Below, piece by piece: positions 11,734-26,700 of a stretch of 64,000 bases of DNA. Where the stretch lies: positions 1,292,501 through 1,356,500 of the forward strand of contig BRXU01000011.1 of NCBI GenBank assembly GCA_030267565.1, read 5' to 3'. The position numbers were made by a program, and so were the translations under genes. The notes beneath the pieces were generated by a model. That model was not told where the DNA came from and did no database searches. It saw only the letters and a program-made list of their open reading frames with translations. This DNA comes from Pleodorina starrii. Taxonomy: Eukaryota > Chlorophyta > Chlorophyceae > Chlamydomonadales > Volvocaceae. Positions within the stretch are counted from its first letter, which is position 1, and the number at the start of each line of letters is the position of its first letter.

Positions 11734-14700
11734 ACCGCCATCCGGGGGGATCACGCCCCACCTGACGAGCGCCTTGCAGAAGGCTGGCGGGTCGGGCGGC
11801 AGCTCGCTGGGCCGCTCGTTGAACACCCGCACAAACACACCCCCCACCACAAGCTCTCCGGCCAGGGAGGTGTGGGAGAAGGAACACAGACGGGACACAG
11901 CGTCGGCGCCGACCTCGCCGGAGGCGGCGCCGGAGGCGGCGGAGGCAGAGGCGGAGGCGGAGGCGAGGTCTGTGAGCCCCATGAGGTCGCCGATGAGGTC
12001 ATGTGTGGCGGCGGTGGGGGTGGTGGCGGTGTGTGTGGATTGCTCCAGGAAGGTCAACAGCTCCTGGCGCATGGCGGGGTTCCAGATGACCTGAGGGGCC
12101 GGAGGAGGAGGGGGAGGAGGGACAGGGAGGAGGGGGAGGGGAGGCGGCAAGAGCGCGCGAGCGCGTGTGTGTGTGCGTGTGCGTGTGTGCGTGTTGGGAG
12201 AGTGAAAAATGCGGCATTGGCGCTGCTGACAGCAACCAGCCCTCATACCCCTTCATACCCCTTCGCACCCCTTCACATCCCTTCACACCCCTTCCCGCTC
12301 CTGCCCTCCACGCACGCACTCACGCCCTCACTCACGCACCCTGCACGTCTCGTGTGTGCCCCCCAGCAGCCCCAGCAGCGGCCGCGGGTCCGGCTCCGAC
12401 AGCCGACTCGCCAGCGGCTCCGTCAGCAGGGCGGCCAGGGCGGCACGGGCGGGGGCGCAGGCGGGGGTGGTGTGCGGGGCCGGCAGCAGGCCAGCCAGAC
12501 GCGACAGAGCCTGAAGGACGACACCCGGGGGTGGGGGCGGCCGCGGCGGCGTTAGCAGCGGCACCGGCGGCGGCGCTGGTGGGCGATGGCGACGGTGGCG
12601 ACGGCAGCGGGCCACGTCGTCAACGGCAGCACAGCTGAGCGCGCGGGGGCGATGGAGAGGACGGTGGCTGGTTGCAAGCTCCAGATACGGCAGAACATAG
12701 CAGGGCGCAGAACAAGCAAAGCGCAGCACAGCACGGCAGATCCAAAGCACAGCACAGAGCACAGCACAAAGCACAGCACAGCACGGACCTGCGCTGCCAG
12801 TACGGCATGCAGCGACCTGGCTGCGGGGATGCTGCTCCGCGCCGGGGCGTCCTCGGGCAGGGCCAGCAGTGGCAACGTGCCCGCGTCGTCCGGGCCGGTA
12901 AAGGGGGGAGCCAGGGTGGCCTGGGTGGCGAGGAGGCGGGGGGGGTTCGCAGTGATCTAATTGGGATATCTACCGGTAATTGATAAATGGATGTTAATGC
13001 AGCGATGGGTGGGGGTGCCTTGGGACTCCCTTGTCGGTGGAGGCGAAAGCCGCCGCCCCCTCGGAAAAGGAAGGACAGAGGCGGTGAGAGCCCCCGGGAG
13101 AAAGGCCCAACCCCTTCCCGCCATCCACGGTGTCAAGGGCACTTCTCGTCCCTCTGTCGCAGCTCAGGCAAAAGTTGAAGGGGCAAAAGAGAGGGGGGGA
13201 GGGGCGCTGAAGTTGGCCCTCAATCTGGCGGCCTCGCTCCCGGGAGACCGGCACCCACCACCTCATCACCCCATTCACCTCCCGGAGGGTTGCCCACTCA
13301 CCCCACTCACCCCTCTCACCCCACTCACCCCAGTCAACCCCACTCACCCCAGTCAACCCCACTCACCCCAGTCAACCCCACTCACCCCAGTCAACCCCAC
13401 TCACCCCACTCACCCCACTCACCCCCACACGGTACCCTTGAGAGCCCGCACACACAGCAAGACACCCGGGGATACCCGGACCCAACCCGGACCCACCCGT
13501 ACGGCCTCCGGCAGCGTGCTGTCGTACTGCAGTACCAACGGCACCAACGCCTGCAGCGCGCCGCGCCGCAGCAGCGCCGCCTGCAGCTCCGACGACGCCG
13601 CCATGTACGACACAGCCACCAGCGCGGCGTCGACGGCGGCGTGGCAGCGGCTCAGGCCACAGCAGCGGAGCAGGTCGCGGCACAGGCCGGCGGCGGGCGC
13701 CGCCGCCGCCGCCGCCAGAACCGTCGCCATGACGGCCCGCGCCTCCGGCACGGCCGCCAAGCCCGCTAACGACCGCAGCGCGGCGGTTGCAACGGTGGCG
13801 GTTGGGTCGGTTGGGGCCGCGTCGAGGGGTAGCACGCCCACGGCCCTGCGCGCGTGCATGCAGGGGGGCCACGCAAGCATTCCGTCCGTCCGTATACACA
13901 GTACAAAGTACAAAAACCTCGTGAACAGTCCGTCCGCATGTCGGCAGTTGGGCAACGATGCGATGCGGGGTATACCCCACAGTCACCACCACAGTCACCA
14001 CCACAGCCCTACCGGCGCCCCTCACGGCGGCGGAGGCCCTCCACCCCACCCCACACCCTCGCACCCCACCTCGACAGCAGTTCCGACATGACCGCCACTC
14101 CGCCGCATCGCGACAGCTCCTCGGCGTTTCGGCGGCAGGACAGCACCGTCAGCCAACACAGCTCAGCGGCGCTGGTCACCTGGAGAAGCGTCCGGGGAAG
14201 GGGAGGGAGGGGGAGGGGGGACGAGGACGAGGGTTGAGGAGGACAAGGGGGATGGGGAGAACATGGGCCGGTTTGCTCGCTTGCTGATGAAGAAAGAGGA
14301 GGTCCCGATCGGGGGCGCTTCCGGGCGCCCACCCAGGAAGCCCAGGCCGAAAAGAAACAAACTACCAACCACCAACCGCCAACCGCCAACCGTCAACGAC
14401 CCACCTGGTCGAGCACCTCCCCGGAGAAGAAGCTCCCAGGCGCCGCCGCCGTCGCCGCCTCGCCGGGCGGCACTCCCGCAGATGTTGCGCCGCCGCCGCC
14501 GCGGCCAGCAGCAGCAGCACCAGCAGCAGGGGGGGAGGGGGAGGCACCCCCAGGAGCGGCTGCGGTACTGCGGTTTGGGTTGTGGGGGTCGTGAGTGCTG
14601 CCGCGCGCCGTGCCGCCGTGGATGGTGTCCAGCAGCAGGCCGTACCCGGCGTACTTGTACGGCGCCAGGTCCTTGCCGTACCTGCCGTACAGCACGCACT

Positions 14701-17700
14701 GCGCTCGCAGCAATAGCAGGATGCGCCAGGGCTGGGGCCCCTGTCCCCCCGCCACACCCGCCTGGAGCCGCTCGTAGGCGGCCTGGACCTGTGGGGTCCC
14801 GAGAAGAGTTAGTTGGGTTAGTTGGGTTAGTTGGGTTGGTTGGGGTTGGGCAGGGTTGGTTGCCGTACGTGTTGTTGCCGTTGGGTGCCCTAAAAGCGTA
14901 AGGTGGGCTGCCGTACGTAAGCGTTACGGTTCACGGAGTTGGGAGTGCGGCTGCCTCCCAATGCCCCCCCCAAGAGGAGCGAACCGCCAAGATGCAACCT
15001 CGCACGTACGTACATGGGAGCCGATATGTACATACGAATAAAATCACCCCAGGTGAATTCAAAAAGACGCAACAAGGACCCGCGCCTCATGTTGTACTGC
15101 CGTACCTTGAGGAACATGGGGCGCCCCTGCGGGTTCTTGTCCGGGTGGTACTTCCTGCGGGTGAAGTGAGGGGGCGGGTGAGGGGGCGGGTGAGGGAGGG
15201 GGCGGGTGAGGGGGACGTGGAGCCCCGAAGTTACATACAGTATCCACACCCACCCACCCATCCACCCACCCACCCACCCCTTCACCCACCCACCTTGCGA
15301 GCGCCCGATACGCCCTCCGCAGCTCCTCCTCGCCAATCGCCGCCACCATGCCGTCGCCCTGAGCCTGGGCCTGACCCGTGGGTCGCAACCCCAGCACCGC
15401 GCACGCCTCCGCCTCGCTCAGCGACAGCGGCTGCCGGGACAGCTCCGAACGCCACTCCGCCAGAAGAGACTGCGACACGACAGGATACGACACAATTCGA
15501 TACGGTACGATACGACACGGCGGGGCGGCACACGCCCCCCCAGCACAACGCAGGGTTATAAGCTCATAACGGTCGGTATTGTACTTCGTGCGAATCACAC
15601 CGTGCCGTGCCGTGCCTTGGCGGCGGCGACTGCGGCGGCGACTGCGGCACCACGCCAACGCGCTACAAGACTAGCAACCCTGCCACGCCGTTCCTTTTGC
15701 ATTCAAAGGCACCGTAGACCGTACCTTGCCGCGCCCACAAACCAGATGCAGTACACCAATCAGATGCCGTACCGTGCCGTACCGTGCCGTACCGTGCCAT
15801 ACCGTGCCGTACCGTGCCGTACTGTGCCGTACTGTGCCGTACCTGCAGCAGCGGCACGTGGTCCACCAGCGGCCATGCGGGGAACCGGACCGTGTCCGCC
15901 AGGTGCCTCAGGTAGTAGCGGTGGCAGTAGAGCTCGCCCTCCAGCTCGGGGTAGCGCAGAGGAGGCAGGGGCGAGTAGTCCCACACAGCGGAGCAGCGCT
16001 GGGCGAGGCGCAGAGGCAGGTCCCCCAGGTGGGAGGCCAGGGAGGGCAGCAGGCGGCCGCGGCGCATGGCGTGAGTCCAGATGAGCTCGGGGGTGTCGTG
16101 GTCGCCTGGAGGGAGGGAGAGGAGAGGGGGGGAGGGGAAGGGAGGAGAGAGGAGGGGGGAGGGGGGAGGGGAAGGGAGGGAGGGAGGAGGAGTAAGACAG
16201 GGGAGGAGAACGGAAGGTCTTACACACGTTACACCCGACACCCTAAACACCTACCCACATTGGGAACACCGTAACAGCGGGCAGCAGCAGAGCAGCAGGG
16301 GAGCAGCAGCAGCAGCTGTGAGGAAAGCGCCGCCCTTCCGCGTTCGAGCCGCAACAAACCACCAGCGCAACACAACACAACGCGACGCGGCACCGACCCA
16401 CCGCAGAGCGCCGCCGCGAAGGCTTCCGACCCGCGGGTCTCCAACACGTACAGCAGGCTCTCCGGAAGCACGTGACCCAGGTACGACCGCTGACGCAGAG
16501 GCAGACCTGCCGAGGCGGCGGCACCGCCAGCCAGGCCCGCGAAATCCTGAGCCAGATGGGCCCTACGTGCGGGCGGAGGGGTGGAGAGGCGAAGAGGCCC
16601 AGCGACGGGGCGCGCCGGGGGCGGGAAGCAAGTCCAGGACCGGGACGGAGTGGAGTGCCGAGTGGGGTGCCGAGTGGGGTGCCGAGTGGTGCAAGTGGGT
16701 GAGTTACCCCCGAATGCGAGCGGGCTCGGACCCCCACCGCACCGCACACCAACCCCCCCATCCACCTCCCCGCACCTCCCCCCACCTGTGCAGCAGTCTC
16801 GCGGCCGCCCCCAGGTCGCTCCCCGGGTACGCCAGTGCGAAATAGAGCACCCCCGTGAGGTGCAGTCGGGCCATTGCCTCCGGGTGGGGGGCCAGCAGTG
16901 CATCCAACAGGGAGCAGGAGGAGGAGACGATGGGCGGGTGGAAGGTGAGCAAGGCCTGCGGGCAGAGGGGCGGGGGTGGGGTCAGGGAGTGATATGCTCC
17001 TTCATATAACAATGAGTCAATGTGGACGGGCGGGGTGGGATGTGGGGTGTGTGTGGGGATGATAGGAGCGGGGTGTGTGTGAGGAACCGTACCGAGAGTA
17101 CCTGTGTATCACCGTCCAAAGGGGCCTATGGGGGTGTATGGGCCTATGGGTCGGTCTATGGGCCTATGGGGGTATATGGGCCTATGGGTCGGTCTATGGG
17201 CCTATGGGTCGGCCTATGGGTCGGCCTATGGGTCGGTGTATGGGTCGGTCTATGGGTCGGCCTATGGGTCGGCCTATGGGTCGGCCTATGGGCCGGCCTA
17301 TGGGCCGGCCTATGGGTCGGCCTATGGGTCGGTCTATGGGTCGGCCTATGGGTCGGCCTATGGGCCGGCCTATGGGTCGGCCTATGGGTCGGCCTATGGG
17401 TCGGTCTATGGGTCGGCCTATGGGTCGGCCTATGGGTCGGTGTATGGGTCGGCCTATGGGTGGGTCTATGGGTCGGTGTATGGGTCGGCCTATGGGTCGG
17501 CCTATGGGTCGGCCTATGGGTCGGTCTATGGGTCGGCCTATGGATCGGCCTATGGGTCGGCCTATGGGTCGGTCAATGGGTCGGCCTATGGGTCGGTCAA
17601 TGGGTCGGCCTATGGGTCGGCCTATGGGTCGGCCTATGGGTCGGCCTATGGGTCGGCCTATGGGTCAGTGTATGGGTCGGTGTATGGGTCGGCCTATGGG

Positions 17701-20700
17701 TCGGTGTATGGGTCGGCCTGTGGGTTGGCCTATGGTTCGGTGTATGGTTCGGTGCATGGGTCGGCCTATGGGTCGGCCTATGGGTCGGCCTATGGGTCGG
17801 TGTATGGGTCGGCCTATGGGTGGGTCTATGGGTCGGTGTATGGGTCGGCCTATGGGTCGGCCTATGGGTCGGCCTATGGGTCGGCCTATGGGTCGGCCTA
17901 TGGGTCGGCCTATGGGTCGGTCTATGGGTCGGTCAATGGGTCGGCCTATGGGTGGGTCTATGGGTCGGTGTATGGGTCGGCCTATGGGTGGGCCTATGGG
18001 TCGGCCTATGGGTTGGCCTATGGGTGGGCCTACGGGTCGGCGTTCGGGTCGGCCTATGGGTCGGCCTATGGGTCGATCTATGGGTCGGCATATGGATCGG
18101 CCTATGGGTCGGCCTATGGGTCGGCCTATGGGTCGGCCTATAGGTCGGCCTATGGGTCGGCCTATGGGTCGGCCTATGGGTCGGTCTATGGGTGGGCCTA
18201 TGGGTCGGTGTATGGGTCGGTCTATGGGTCGGCCTATGGGTCGGCCTATGGGTCGGCCTATGGGTCGGTGTATGGGTCGATATATGGGTCGGCCTATGGG
18301 TCGGCCTATGGGTCGGTCTATGGGTCGGTCTATGGGTCGGCCTATGGGTCGGCCTATGGGTGGGCCTATGGGTCGGCCTATGGGTCGGCCTATGGGTCGG
18401 CCTATGGGTCGGTCTATGGGTGGGCCTATGGGTCGGCCTATGGGTCGGCCTATGGGTCGGCCTATGGGTCGGCCTATGGGTCGGTCTATGGGTCGGCCTA
18501 TGGGTCGGTCTATGGGTGGGCCTATGGGTCGGCCTATGGGTCGGCCTATGGGTCGGCCTATGGGTCGGCCTATGGGTCGATCTATGGGTCGGCCAATGGA
18601 TCGGCCTATGGGTCGGCCTATGGGCCGGCCTATGGGTCGGCCTATGGGTCGGTCTATGGGTCGGCCTATGGGTCGGTCAATGGGTCGGCCTATGGGTCGG
18701 CCTATGGGTCGGTCTATGGGTCGGCCTATGGGTCGGTGTATGGGTCGGTGTATGGGTCGGCCTATGGGTCGGCCTATGGGTCGGCCTATGGGTCGGTGTA
18801 TGGGTCGGCCTATGGGTCGGCCTATGGGTCGGCCTATGGGTCAGTGTATGGGTCGGTGTATGGGTCGGCCTATGGGTCGGAGTATGGGTCGGCCTGTGGG
18901 TTGGCCTATGGTTCGGTGTATGGTTCGGTGCATGGGTCGGCCTATGGGTCGGCCTATGGGTCGGCCTATGGGTCGGCCTATGGGTCGGCCTATGGGTCGA
19001 TCTATGGGTCGGCCTATGGATCGGCCTATGGGTCGGCCTATGGGTCGATCTATGGGCCGGCCTATGGGTCGGTCTATGGGTGGGCCTATGGGTCGGCCTA
19101 TGGGTCGGCCTATGGGTCGGCCTATGGGTCGGCCTATGGGTCGGCCTATGGGTCGGTCTATGGGTCGGCCTATGGGTCGGTCTATGGGTGGGCCTATGGG
19201 TCGGCCTATGGGTCGGCCTATAGGTCGGCCTATGGGTCGGCCTATGGGTTGGCCTATGAGTCGGCCTATGGGTCGGTGTATGGGTCGGTCTATGGGTCGG
19301 CCTATGGGTCGGCCTATGGGTCGGCCTATGGGTCGGCCTATGGGTGGGTCTATGGGTCGGTGTATGGGTCGGTCTATGGTTCGGCCTATGTGTCGGTCTA
19401 TGGGTCGGTCTATGGGTCGGCCTATGGGTCGGTCTATGGGTCGGACTATGGGTCGGCCTATGGGTCGGCCTATGGGTCGGCCTATGAGTCGGCCTATGGG
19501 TCGGTGTATGGGTCGGTGTATGGGTCGGCCTATGGGTCGGCCTATGGGTCGGCCTATGGGTCGGTCTATGGGTCGGCCTATGGGTCGGTCTATGGGTGGG
19601 CCTATGAGTCGGCCTATGGGTCGGCCTATGGGTGGGCCTATGGGTCGGCCTATGGGCCGGCCTATGGTTCGGCCTATGGGTCGGTCTATGGGTCGGCCTA
19701 TGGGTCGGCCTACAAATCGGCGTCGGTGTATGGGTCGGCCTATGGGTGGGTCTATGGGTCGGTGTATGGGTCGGCCTATGGGTGGGCCTATGGGTCGGCC
19801 TATGGGTCGGTCTATGGTTCGGTCTACGGGTCGGCGTTCGGGTCGGTCTATGGGTCGGTCTATGGGTCGGCCTATGGGTCGGCCTATGGGTCGGCCTATG
19901 AGTCGGCCTATGGGTCGGTGTATAAGTCGGTGTATGGGTCGGCCTATGGGTCGGCCTATGGGTCGGCCTATGGGTCGGTCTATGGGTGGGCCTATGGGTC
20001 GGCCTATGGGTCGGTGTATGGGTCGGCCTATGGGTCGGCCTATGGGTCGGCCTGTGGGTTGGCCTATGGTTCGGTGTATGGGTCGGTCTATGGGTCGGCC
20101 TATGGTTCGGCCTATGGGCCGGCCTATGGTTCGGCCTATGGGTCGGTCTATGGGTCGGTCTATGGGTCGGCCTATGGATCAACGTCGGTGTATGGGTCGG
20201 CCTATGGGTCGGCCTATGGGTCGGCCTATGGGTCGGTCTATGGGTGGGCCTATGGGTCGGCCTATGGGTCGGCCTATGGGTCGGCCTATGGGTCGGCCTA
20301 TGGGTCGGCCTATGGGTCGATCTATGGGTCGGCCAATGGATCGGCCTATGGGTCGGCTTATGGGCCGGCCTATGGGTCGGCCTATGGGTCGGCCTATGGG
20401 TCGGTCTATGGGTGGGCCTATGGGTCGGCCTGTGGGTCGGTGTATGGGTCGGCCTATGGGTCGGCCTATGGGTCGGTGTATGGGTCGATATATGGGTCGG
20501 CCTATGGGTGGGCCTATGGGTCGGCCTATGGGTCGGCCTATGGGTCGGCCTATGGGTCGGCCTATGGTTCGGTGTATGGTTCGGTGCATGGGTCGGCCTA
20601 TGGGTCGGCCTATGGGTCGGCCTATGGGTCGGCCTATGGGTCGGCCTATGGGTCGATCTATGGGTCGGCCTATGGATCGGCCTATGGGTCGGCCTATGGG

Positions 20701-23700
20701 TCGATCTATGGGTCGGCCTATGGATCGGCCTATGGGTCGGCCTATGGGTCGGCCTATGGGTCGGCCTATAGGTCGGCCTATGGGTCGGTGTATGGGTCGG
20801 TCTATGGGTCAGCCTATGGGTCGGCCTATGGGTCGGCCTATGGGTCGGTGTATGGGTCGATATATGGGTCGGCCTATGGGTCGGCCTATGGGTCGGTCTA
20901 TGGGTCGGTCTATGGGTCGGCCTATGGGTCGGCCTATGGGTGGGCCTATGGGTCGGCCTATGGGTCGGCCTATGGGTCGGCCTATGGATCGGTCTATGGG
21001 TGGGCCTATGGGTCGGCCTATGGGTCGGCCTATGGGTCGGCCTATGGGTCGGCCTATGGGTCGGCCTATGGGTCGGTGTATGGGTCGGCCTATGGGTGGG
21101 CCTATGGGTCGGCCTATGGGTCGGCCTATGGGTCGGCCTATGGGTCGATCTATGGGTCGGCCAATGGATCGGCCTATGGGTCGGCCTATGGGCCGGCCTA
21201 TGGGTCGGCCTATGGGTCGGTCTATGGGTCGGCCTATGGGTCGGTCAATGGGTCGGCCTATGGGTCGGCCTATGGGTCGGTCTATGGGTCGGCCTATGGG
21301 TCGGTGTATGGGTCGGTGTATGGGTCGGCCTATGGGTCGGCCTATGGGTCGGTGTATGGGTCGGCCTATGGGTCGGTCAATGGGTCGGCCTATGGGTCGG
21401 CGTATGGGTCGGCCTATGGGTCGGTCTATGGGTCGGCCTATGGGTCGGCCTATGGGTGGGTCTATGGGTCGGTGTATGGGTCGGCCTATGGGTGGGCCTA
21501 TGGGTCGGCCTATGTGTCGGTGTATGGGTCGGTCTATGGGTCGGCCTATGGGTCGGCCTATGGGTCGGTCTATGGGTGGGCCTATGGGTCGGCCTATGGG
21601 TCGGCCTATGGGTCGGCCTATGGGTCGGTCTATGGGTCGGCCTATGGGTCGGCCTATGGGCCGGCCTATGGGTCGGCCTATGGGTCGGCCTATGAGTCGG
21701 CCTATGGGTCGGCCTATGGGTGGGCCTATGGGTCGGCCTATGGGCCGGCCTATGGTTCGGCCTATGGGTCGGTCTATGGGTCGGCCTATGGATCGGCCTA
21801 TGGATCGGCGTCGGTGTATGGGTCGGCCTATGGGTCGGTCTATAGGTCGGCCTATGGGTCGGCCTATGGGTCGGTCTATGGATGGGCCTATGAGTCGGCC
21901 TATGGGTCGGTGTATGGGTCGGCCTATGGGTCGGCCTATGGGTCGGCCTGTGGGTTGGCCTATGGTTCGGTGTATGGGTCGGTCTATGGGTCGGCCTATG
22001 GGTCGGCCTATGGGTCGGCCTATGGGTTGGCCTATGAGTCGGCCTATGGGTCGGTGTATGGGTCGGTCTATGGGTCGGCCTACGGGTCGGCCTATGGGTC
22101 GGCCTATGGGTCGGCCTATGGGTGGGTCTATGGGTCGGTGTATGGGTCGGTCTATGGTTCGGCCTATGGGTCGGTCTATGGGTCGGTCTATGGGTCGGCC
22201 TATGGGTCGGCCTATGGGTCGGCCTATGAGTCGGCCTATGGGTCGGTGTATGGGTCGGTGTATGGGTCGGCCTATGGGTCGGCCTATGGGTCGGCCTATG
22301 GGTCGGCCTATGGGTTGGCCTATGGGTCGGTGTATGGGTCGGTCTATGGGTCGGCCTATGGGTCGGCCTATGGGTCGGTCTATGGGTGGGCCTATGGGTC
22401 GGCCTATGGGTCGGCCTATGGGTCGGCCTATGGGTCGGTCTATGGGTGGGTCTATGGGTCGGCCTATGGGTCGGCCTATGGGTCGGTCTATGGGTCGGCC
22501 TATGGGTCGGCCTATGGGTCGGCCTAGGGGTCGGCCTATGGGTCGGCCTATGGGTCGGCCTATGGGTCGGCCTATGGGTCGGTCTATGGGTCGGTGTATG
22601 GGTCGGCCTATGGTTGGGCCTATGGGTCGGCCTATGGGTCGGTCTATGGTTCGGTCTACGGGTCGGCGTTCGGGTCGGTCTATGGGTCGGCCTATGGGTC
22701 GGTGTATGGGTCGGCCTATGGGTCGGCCTATGGGTCGGCCTATGGGTCGGTCTATGGGTCGGCCTATGGATCGGCCTATGGGTCGGCCTATGGGTCGGTC
22801 AATGGGTCGGCCTATGGGTCGGTCAATGGGTCGGCCTATGGGTCGGCCTATGGGTCGGCCTATGGGTCGGCCTATGGGTCTGTGTATGGGTCGGTGTATG
22901 GGTCGGCCTATGGGTCGGTGTATGGGTCGGCCTGTGGGTTGGCCTATGGTTCGGTGTATGGTTCGGTGCATGGGTCGGCCTATGGGTCGGCCTATGGGTC
23001 GGCCTATGGGTCGGTGTATGGGTCGGCCTATGGGTGGGTCTATGGGTCGGTGTATGGGTCGGCCTATGGGTCGGCCTATGGGTCGGCCTATGGGTCGGCC
23101 TATGGGTCGGCCTATGGGTCGGCCTATGGGTCGGTCTATGGGTCGGTCAATGGGTCGGCCTATGGGTGGGTCTATGGGTCGGTGTATGGGTCGGCCTATG
23201 GGTGGGCCTATGGGTCGGCCTATGGGTTGGCCTATGGGTGGGCCTACGGGTCGGCGTTCGGGTCGGCCTATGGGTCGGCCTATGGGTCGATCTATGGGTC
23301 GGTGTATGGGTCGGCCTATGGGTCGGCCTATGGGTCGGTGTATGGGTCGGCCTATGGGTCGGTCAATGGGTCGGCCTATGGGTCGGCCTATGGGTCGGCC
23401 TATGGGTCGGTCTATGGGTCGGCCTATGGGTCGGCCTATGGGTGGGTCTATGGGTCGGTGTATGGGTCGGCCTATGGGTGGGCCTATGGGTCGGCCTATG
23501 TGTCGGTGTATGGGTCGGTCTATGGGTCGGCCTATGGGTCGGCCTATGGGTCGGTCTATGGGTGGGCCTATGGGTCGGCCTATGGGTCGGCCTATGGGTC
23601 GGCCTATGGGTCGGTCTATGGGTCGGCCTATGGGTCGGCCTATGGGCCGGCCTATGGGTCGGCCTATGGGTCGGCCTATGAGTCGGCCTATGGGTCGGCC

Positions 23701-26700
23701 TATGGGTGGGCCTATGGGTCGGCCTATGGGCCGGCCTATGGTTCGGCCTATGGGTCGGTCTATGGGTCGGCCTATGGGTCGGCCTATGGATCGGCCTATG
23801 GGTCGGCCTATGGGTCGGTCTATGGATGGGCCTATGAGTCGGCCTATGGGTCGGTGTATGGGTCGGCCTATGGGTCGGCCTATGGGTCGGCCTGTGGGTT
23901 GGCCTATGGTTCGGTGTATGGGTCGGTCTATGGGTCGGCCTATGGGTCGGCCTATGGGTCGGCCTATGGGTTGGCCTATGAGTCGGCCTATGGGTCGGTG
24001 TATGGGTCGGTCTATGGGTCGGCCTACGGGTCGGCCTATGGGTCGGCCTATGGGTCGGCCTATGGGTGGGTCTATGGGTCGGTGTATGGGTCGGTCTATG
24101 GTTCGGCCTATGGGTCGGTCTATGGGTCGGTCTATGGGTCGGCCTATGGGTCGGCCTATGGGTCGGCCTATGAGTCGGCCTATGGGTCGGTGTATGGGTC
24201 GGTGTATGGGTCGGCCTATGGGTCGGCCTATGGGTCGGCCTATGGGTCGGCCTATGGGTTGGCCTATGGGTCGGTGTATGGGTCGGTCTATGGGTCGGCC
24301 TATGGGTCGGCCTATGGGTCGGTCTATGGGTGGGCCTATGGGTCGGCCTATGGGTCGGCCTATGGGTCGGCCTATGGGTCGGTCTATGGGTGGGTCTATG
24401 GGTCGGCCTATGGGTCGGCCTATGGGTCGGTCTATGGGTCGGCCTATGGGTCGGCCTATGGGTCGGCCTAGGGGTCGGCCTAGGGGTCGGCCTATGGGTC
24501 GGCCTATGGGTCGGCCTATGGGTCGGTCTATGGGTCGGTGTATGGGTCGGCCTATGGGTGGGCCTATGGGTCGGCCTATGGGTCGGTCTATGGTTCGGTC
24601 TACGGGTCGGCGTTCGGGTCGGTCTATGGGTCGGCCTATGGGTCGGTGTATGGGTCGGCCTATGGGTCGGCCTATGGGTCGGCCTATGGGTCGGTCTATG
24701 GGTCGGCCTATGGATCGGCCTATGGGTCGGCCTATGGGTCGGTCAATGGGTCGGCCTATGGGTCGGTCAATGGGTCGGCCTATGGGTCGGCCTATGGGTC
24801 GGCCTATGGGTCGGCCTATGGGTCAGTGTATGGGTCGGTGTATGGGTCGGCCTATGGGTCGGTGTATGGGTCGGCCTGTGGGTTGGCCTATGGTTCGGTG
24901 TATGGTTCGGTGCATGGGTCGGCCTATGGGTCGGCCTATGGGTCGGCCTATGGGTCGGTGTATGGGTCGGCCTATGGGTGGGTCTATGGGTCGGTGTATG
25001 GGTCGGCCTATGGGTCGGCCTATGGGTCGGCCTATGGGTCGGCCTATGGGTCGGCCTATGGGTCGGCCTATGGGTCGGTCTATGGGTCGGTCAATGGGTC
25101 GGCCTATGGGTGGGTCTATGGGTCGGTGTATGGGTCGGCCTATGGGTGGGCCTATGGGTCGGCCTATGGGTTGGCCTATGGGTGGGCCTACGGGTCGGCG
25201 TTCGGGTCGGCCTATGGGTCGGCCTATGGGTCGATCTATGGGTCGGCATATGGATCGGCCTATGGGTCGGCCTATGGGTCGGCCTATGGGTCGGCCTATA
25301 GGTCGGCCTATGGGTCGGCCTATGGGTCGGCCTATGGGTCGGTCTATGGGTGGGCCTATGGGTCGGTGTATGGGTCGGTCTATGGGTCGGCCTATGGGTC
25401 GGCCTATGGGTCGGCCTATGGGTCGGTGTATGGGTCGATATATGGGTCGGCCTATGGGTCGGCCTATGGGTCGGTCTATGGGTCGGTCTATGGGTCGGCC
25501 TATGGGTCGGCCTATGGGTGGGCCTATGGGTCGGCCTATGGGTCGGCCTATGGGTCGGCCTATGGGTCGGTCTATGGGTGGGCCTATGGGTCGGCCTATG
25601 GGTCGGCCTATGGTTCGGCCTATGGGTCGGCCTATGGGTCGGCCTATGGGTCGGTGTATGGGTCGGTCTATGGGCCGGCCTATGGGTCGGTCTATGGGTG
25701 GGCCTATGGGTCGGCCTATGGGTCGGCCTATGGGTCGGCCTATGGGTCGGCCTATGGGTCGGCCTATGGGTCGGTCTATGGGTCGGCCTATGGGTCGGTC
25801 TATGGGTGGGCCTATGGGTCGGCCTATGGGTCGGCCTATGGGTCGGCCTATGGGTCGGCCTATGGGTCGATCTATGGGTCGGCCAATGGATCGGCCTATG
25901 GGTCGGCCTATGGGCCGGCCTATGGGTCGGCCTATGGGTCGGTCTATGGGTCGGCCTATGGGTCGGTCAATGGGTCGGCCTATGGGTCGGCCTATGGGTC
26001 GGTCTATGGGTCGGCCTATGGGTCGGTGTATGGGTCGGTGTATGGGTCGGCCTATGGGTCGGCCTATGGGTCGGCCTATGGGTCGGTGTATGGGTCGGCC
26101 TATGGGTCGGCCTATGGGTCGGCCTATGGGTCAGTGTATGGGTCGGTGTATGGGTCGGCCTATGGGTCGGAGTATGGGTCGGCCTGTGGGTTGGCCTATG
26201 GTTCGGTGTATGGTTCGGTGCATGGGTCGGCCTATGGGTCGGCCTATGGGTCGGCCTATGGGTCGGCCTATGGGTCGGCCTATGGGTCGATCTATGGGTC
26301 GGCCTATGGATCGGCCTATGGGTCGGCCTATGGGTCGATCTATGGGCCGGCCTATGGGTCGGTCTATGGGTGGGCCTATGGGTCGGCCTATGGGTCGGCC
26401 TATGGGTCGGCCTATGGGTCGGCCTATGGGTCGGCCTATGGGTCGGTCTATGGGTCGGCCTATGGGTCGGTCTATGGGTGGGCCTATGGGTCGGCCTATG
26501 GGTCGGCCTATGGGTCGGCCTATGGGTCGGCCTATGGGTTGGCCTATGAGTCGGCCTATGGGTCGGTGTATGGGTCGGTCTATGGGTCGGCCTATGGGTC
26601 GGCCTATGGGTCGGCCTATGGGTCGGCCTATGGGTGGGTCTATGGGTCGGTGTATGGGTCGGTCTATGGTTCGGCCTATGGGTCGGTCTATGGGTCGGTC

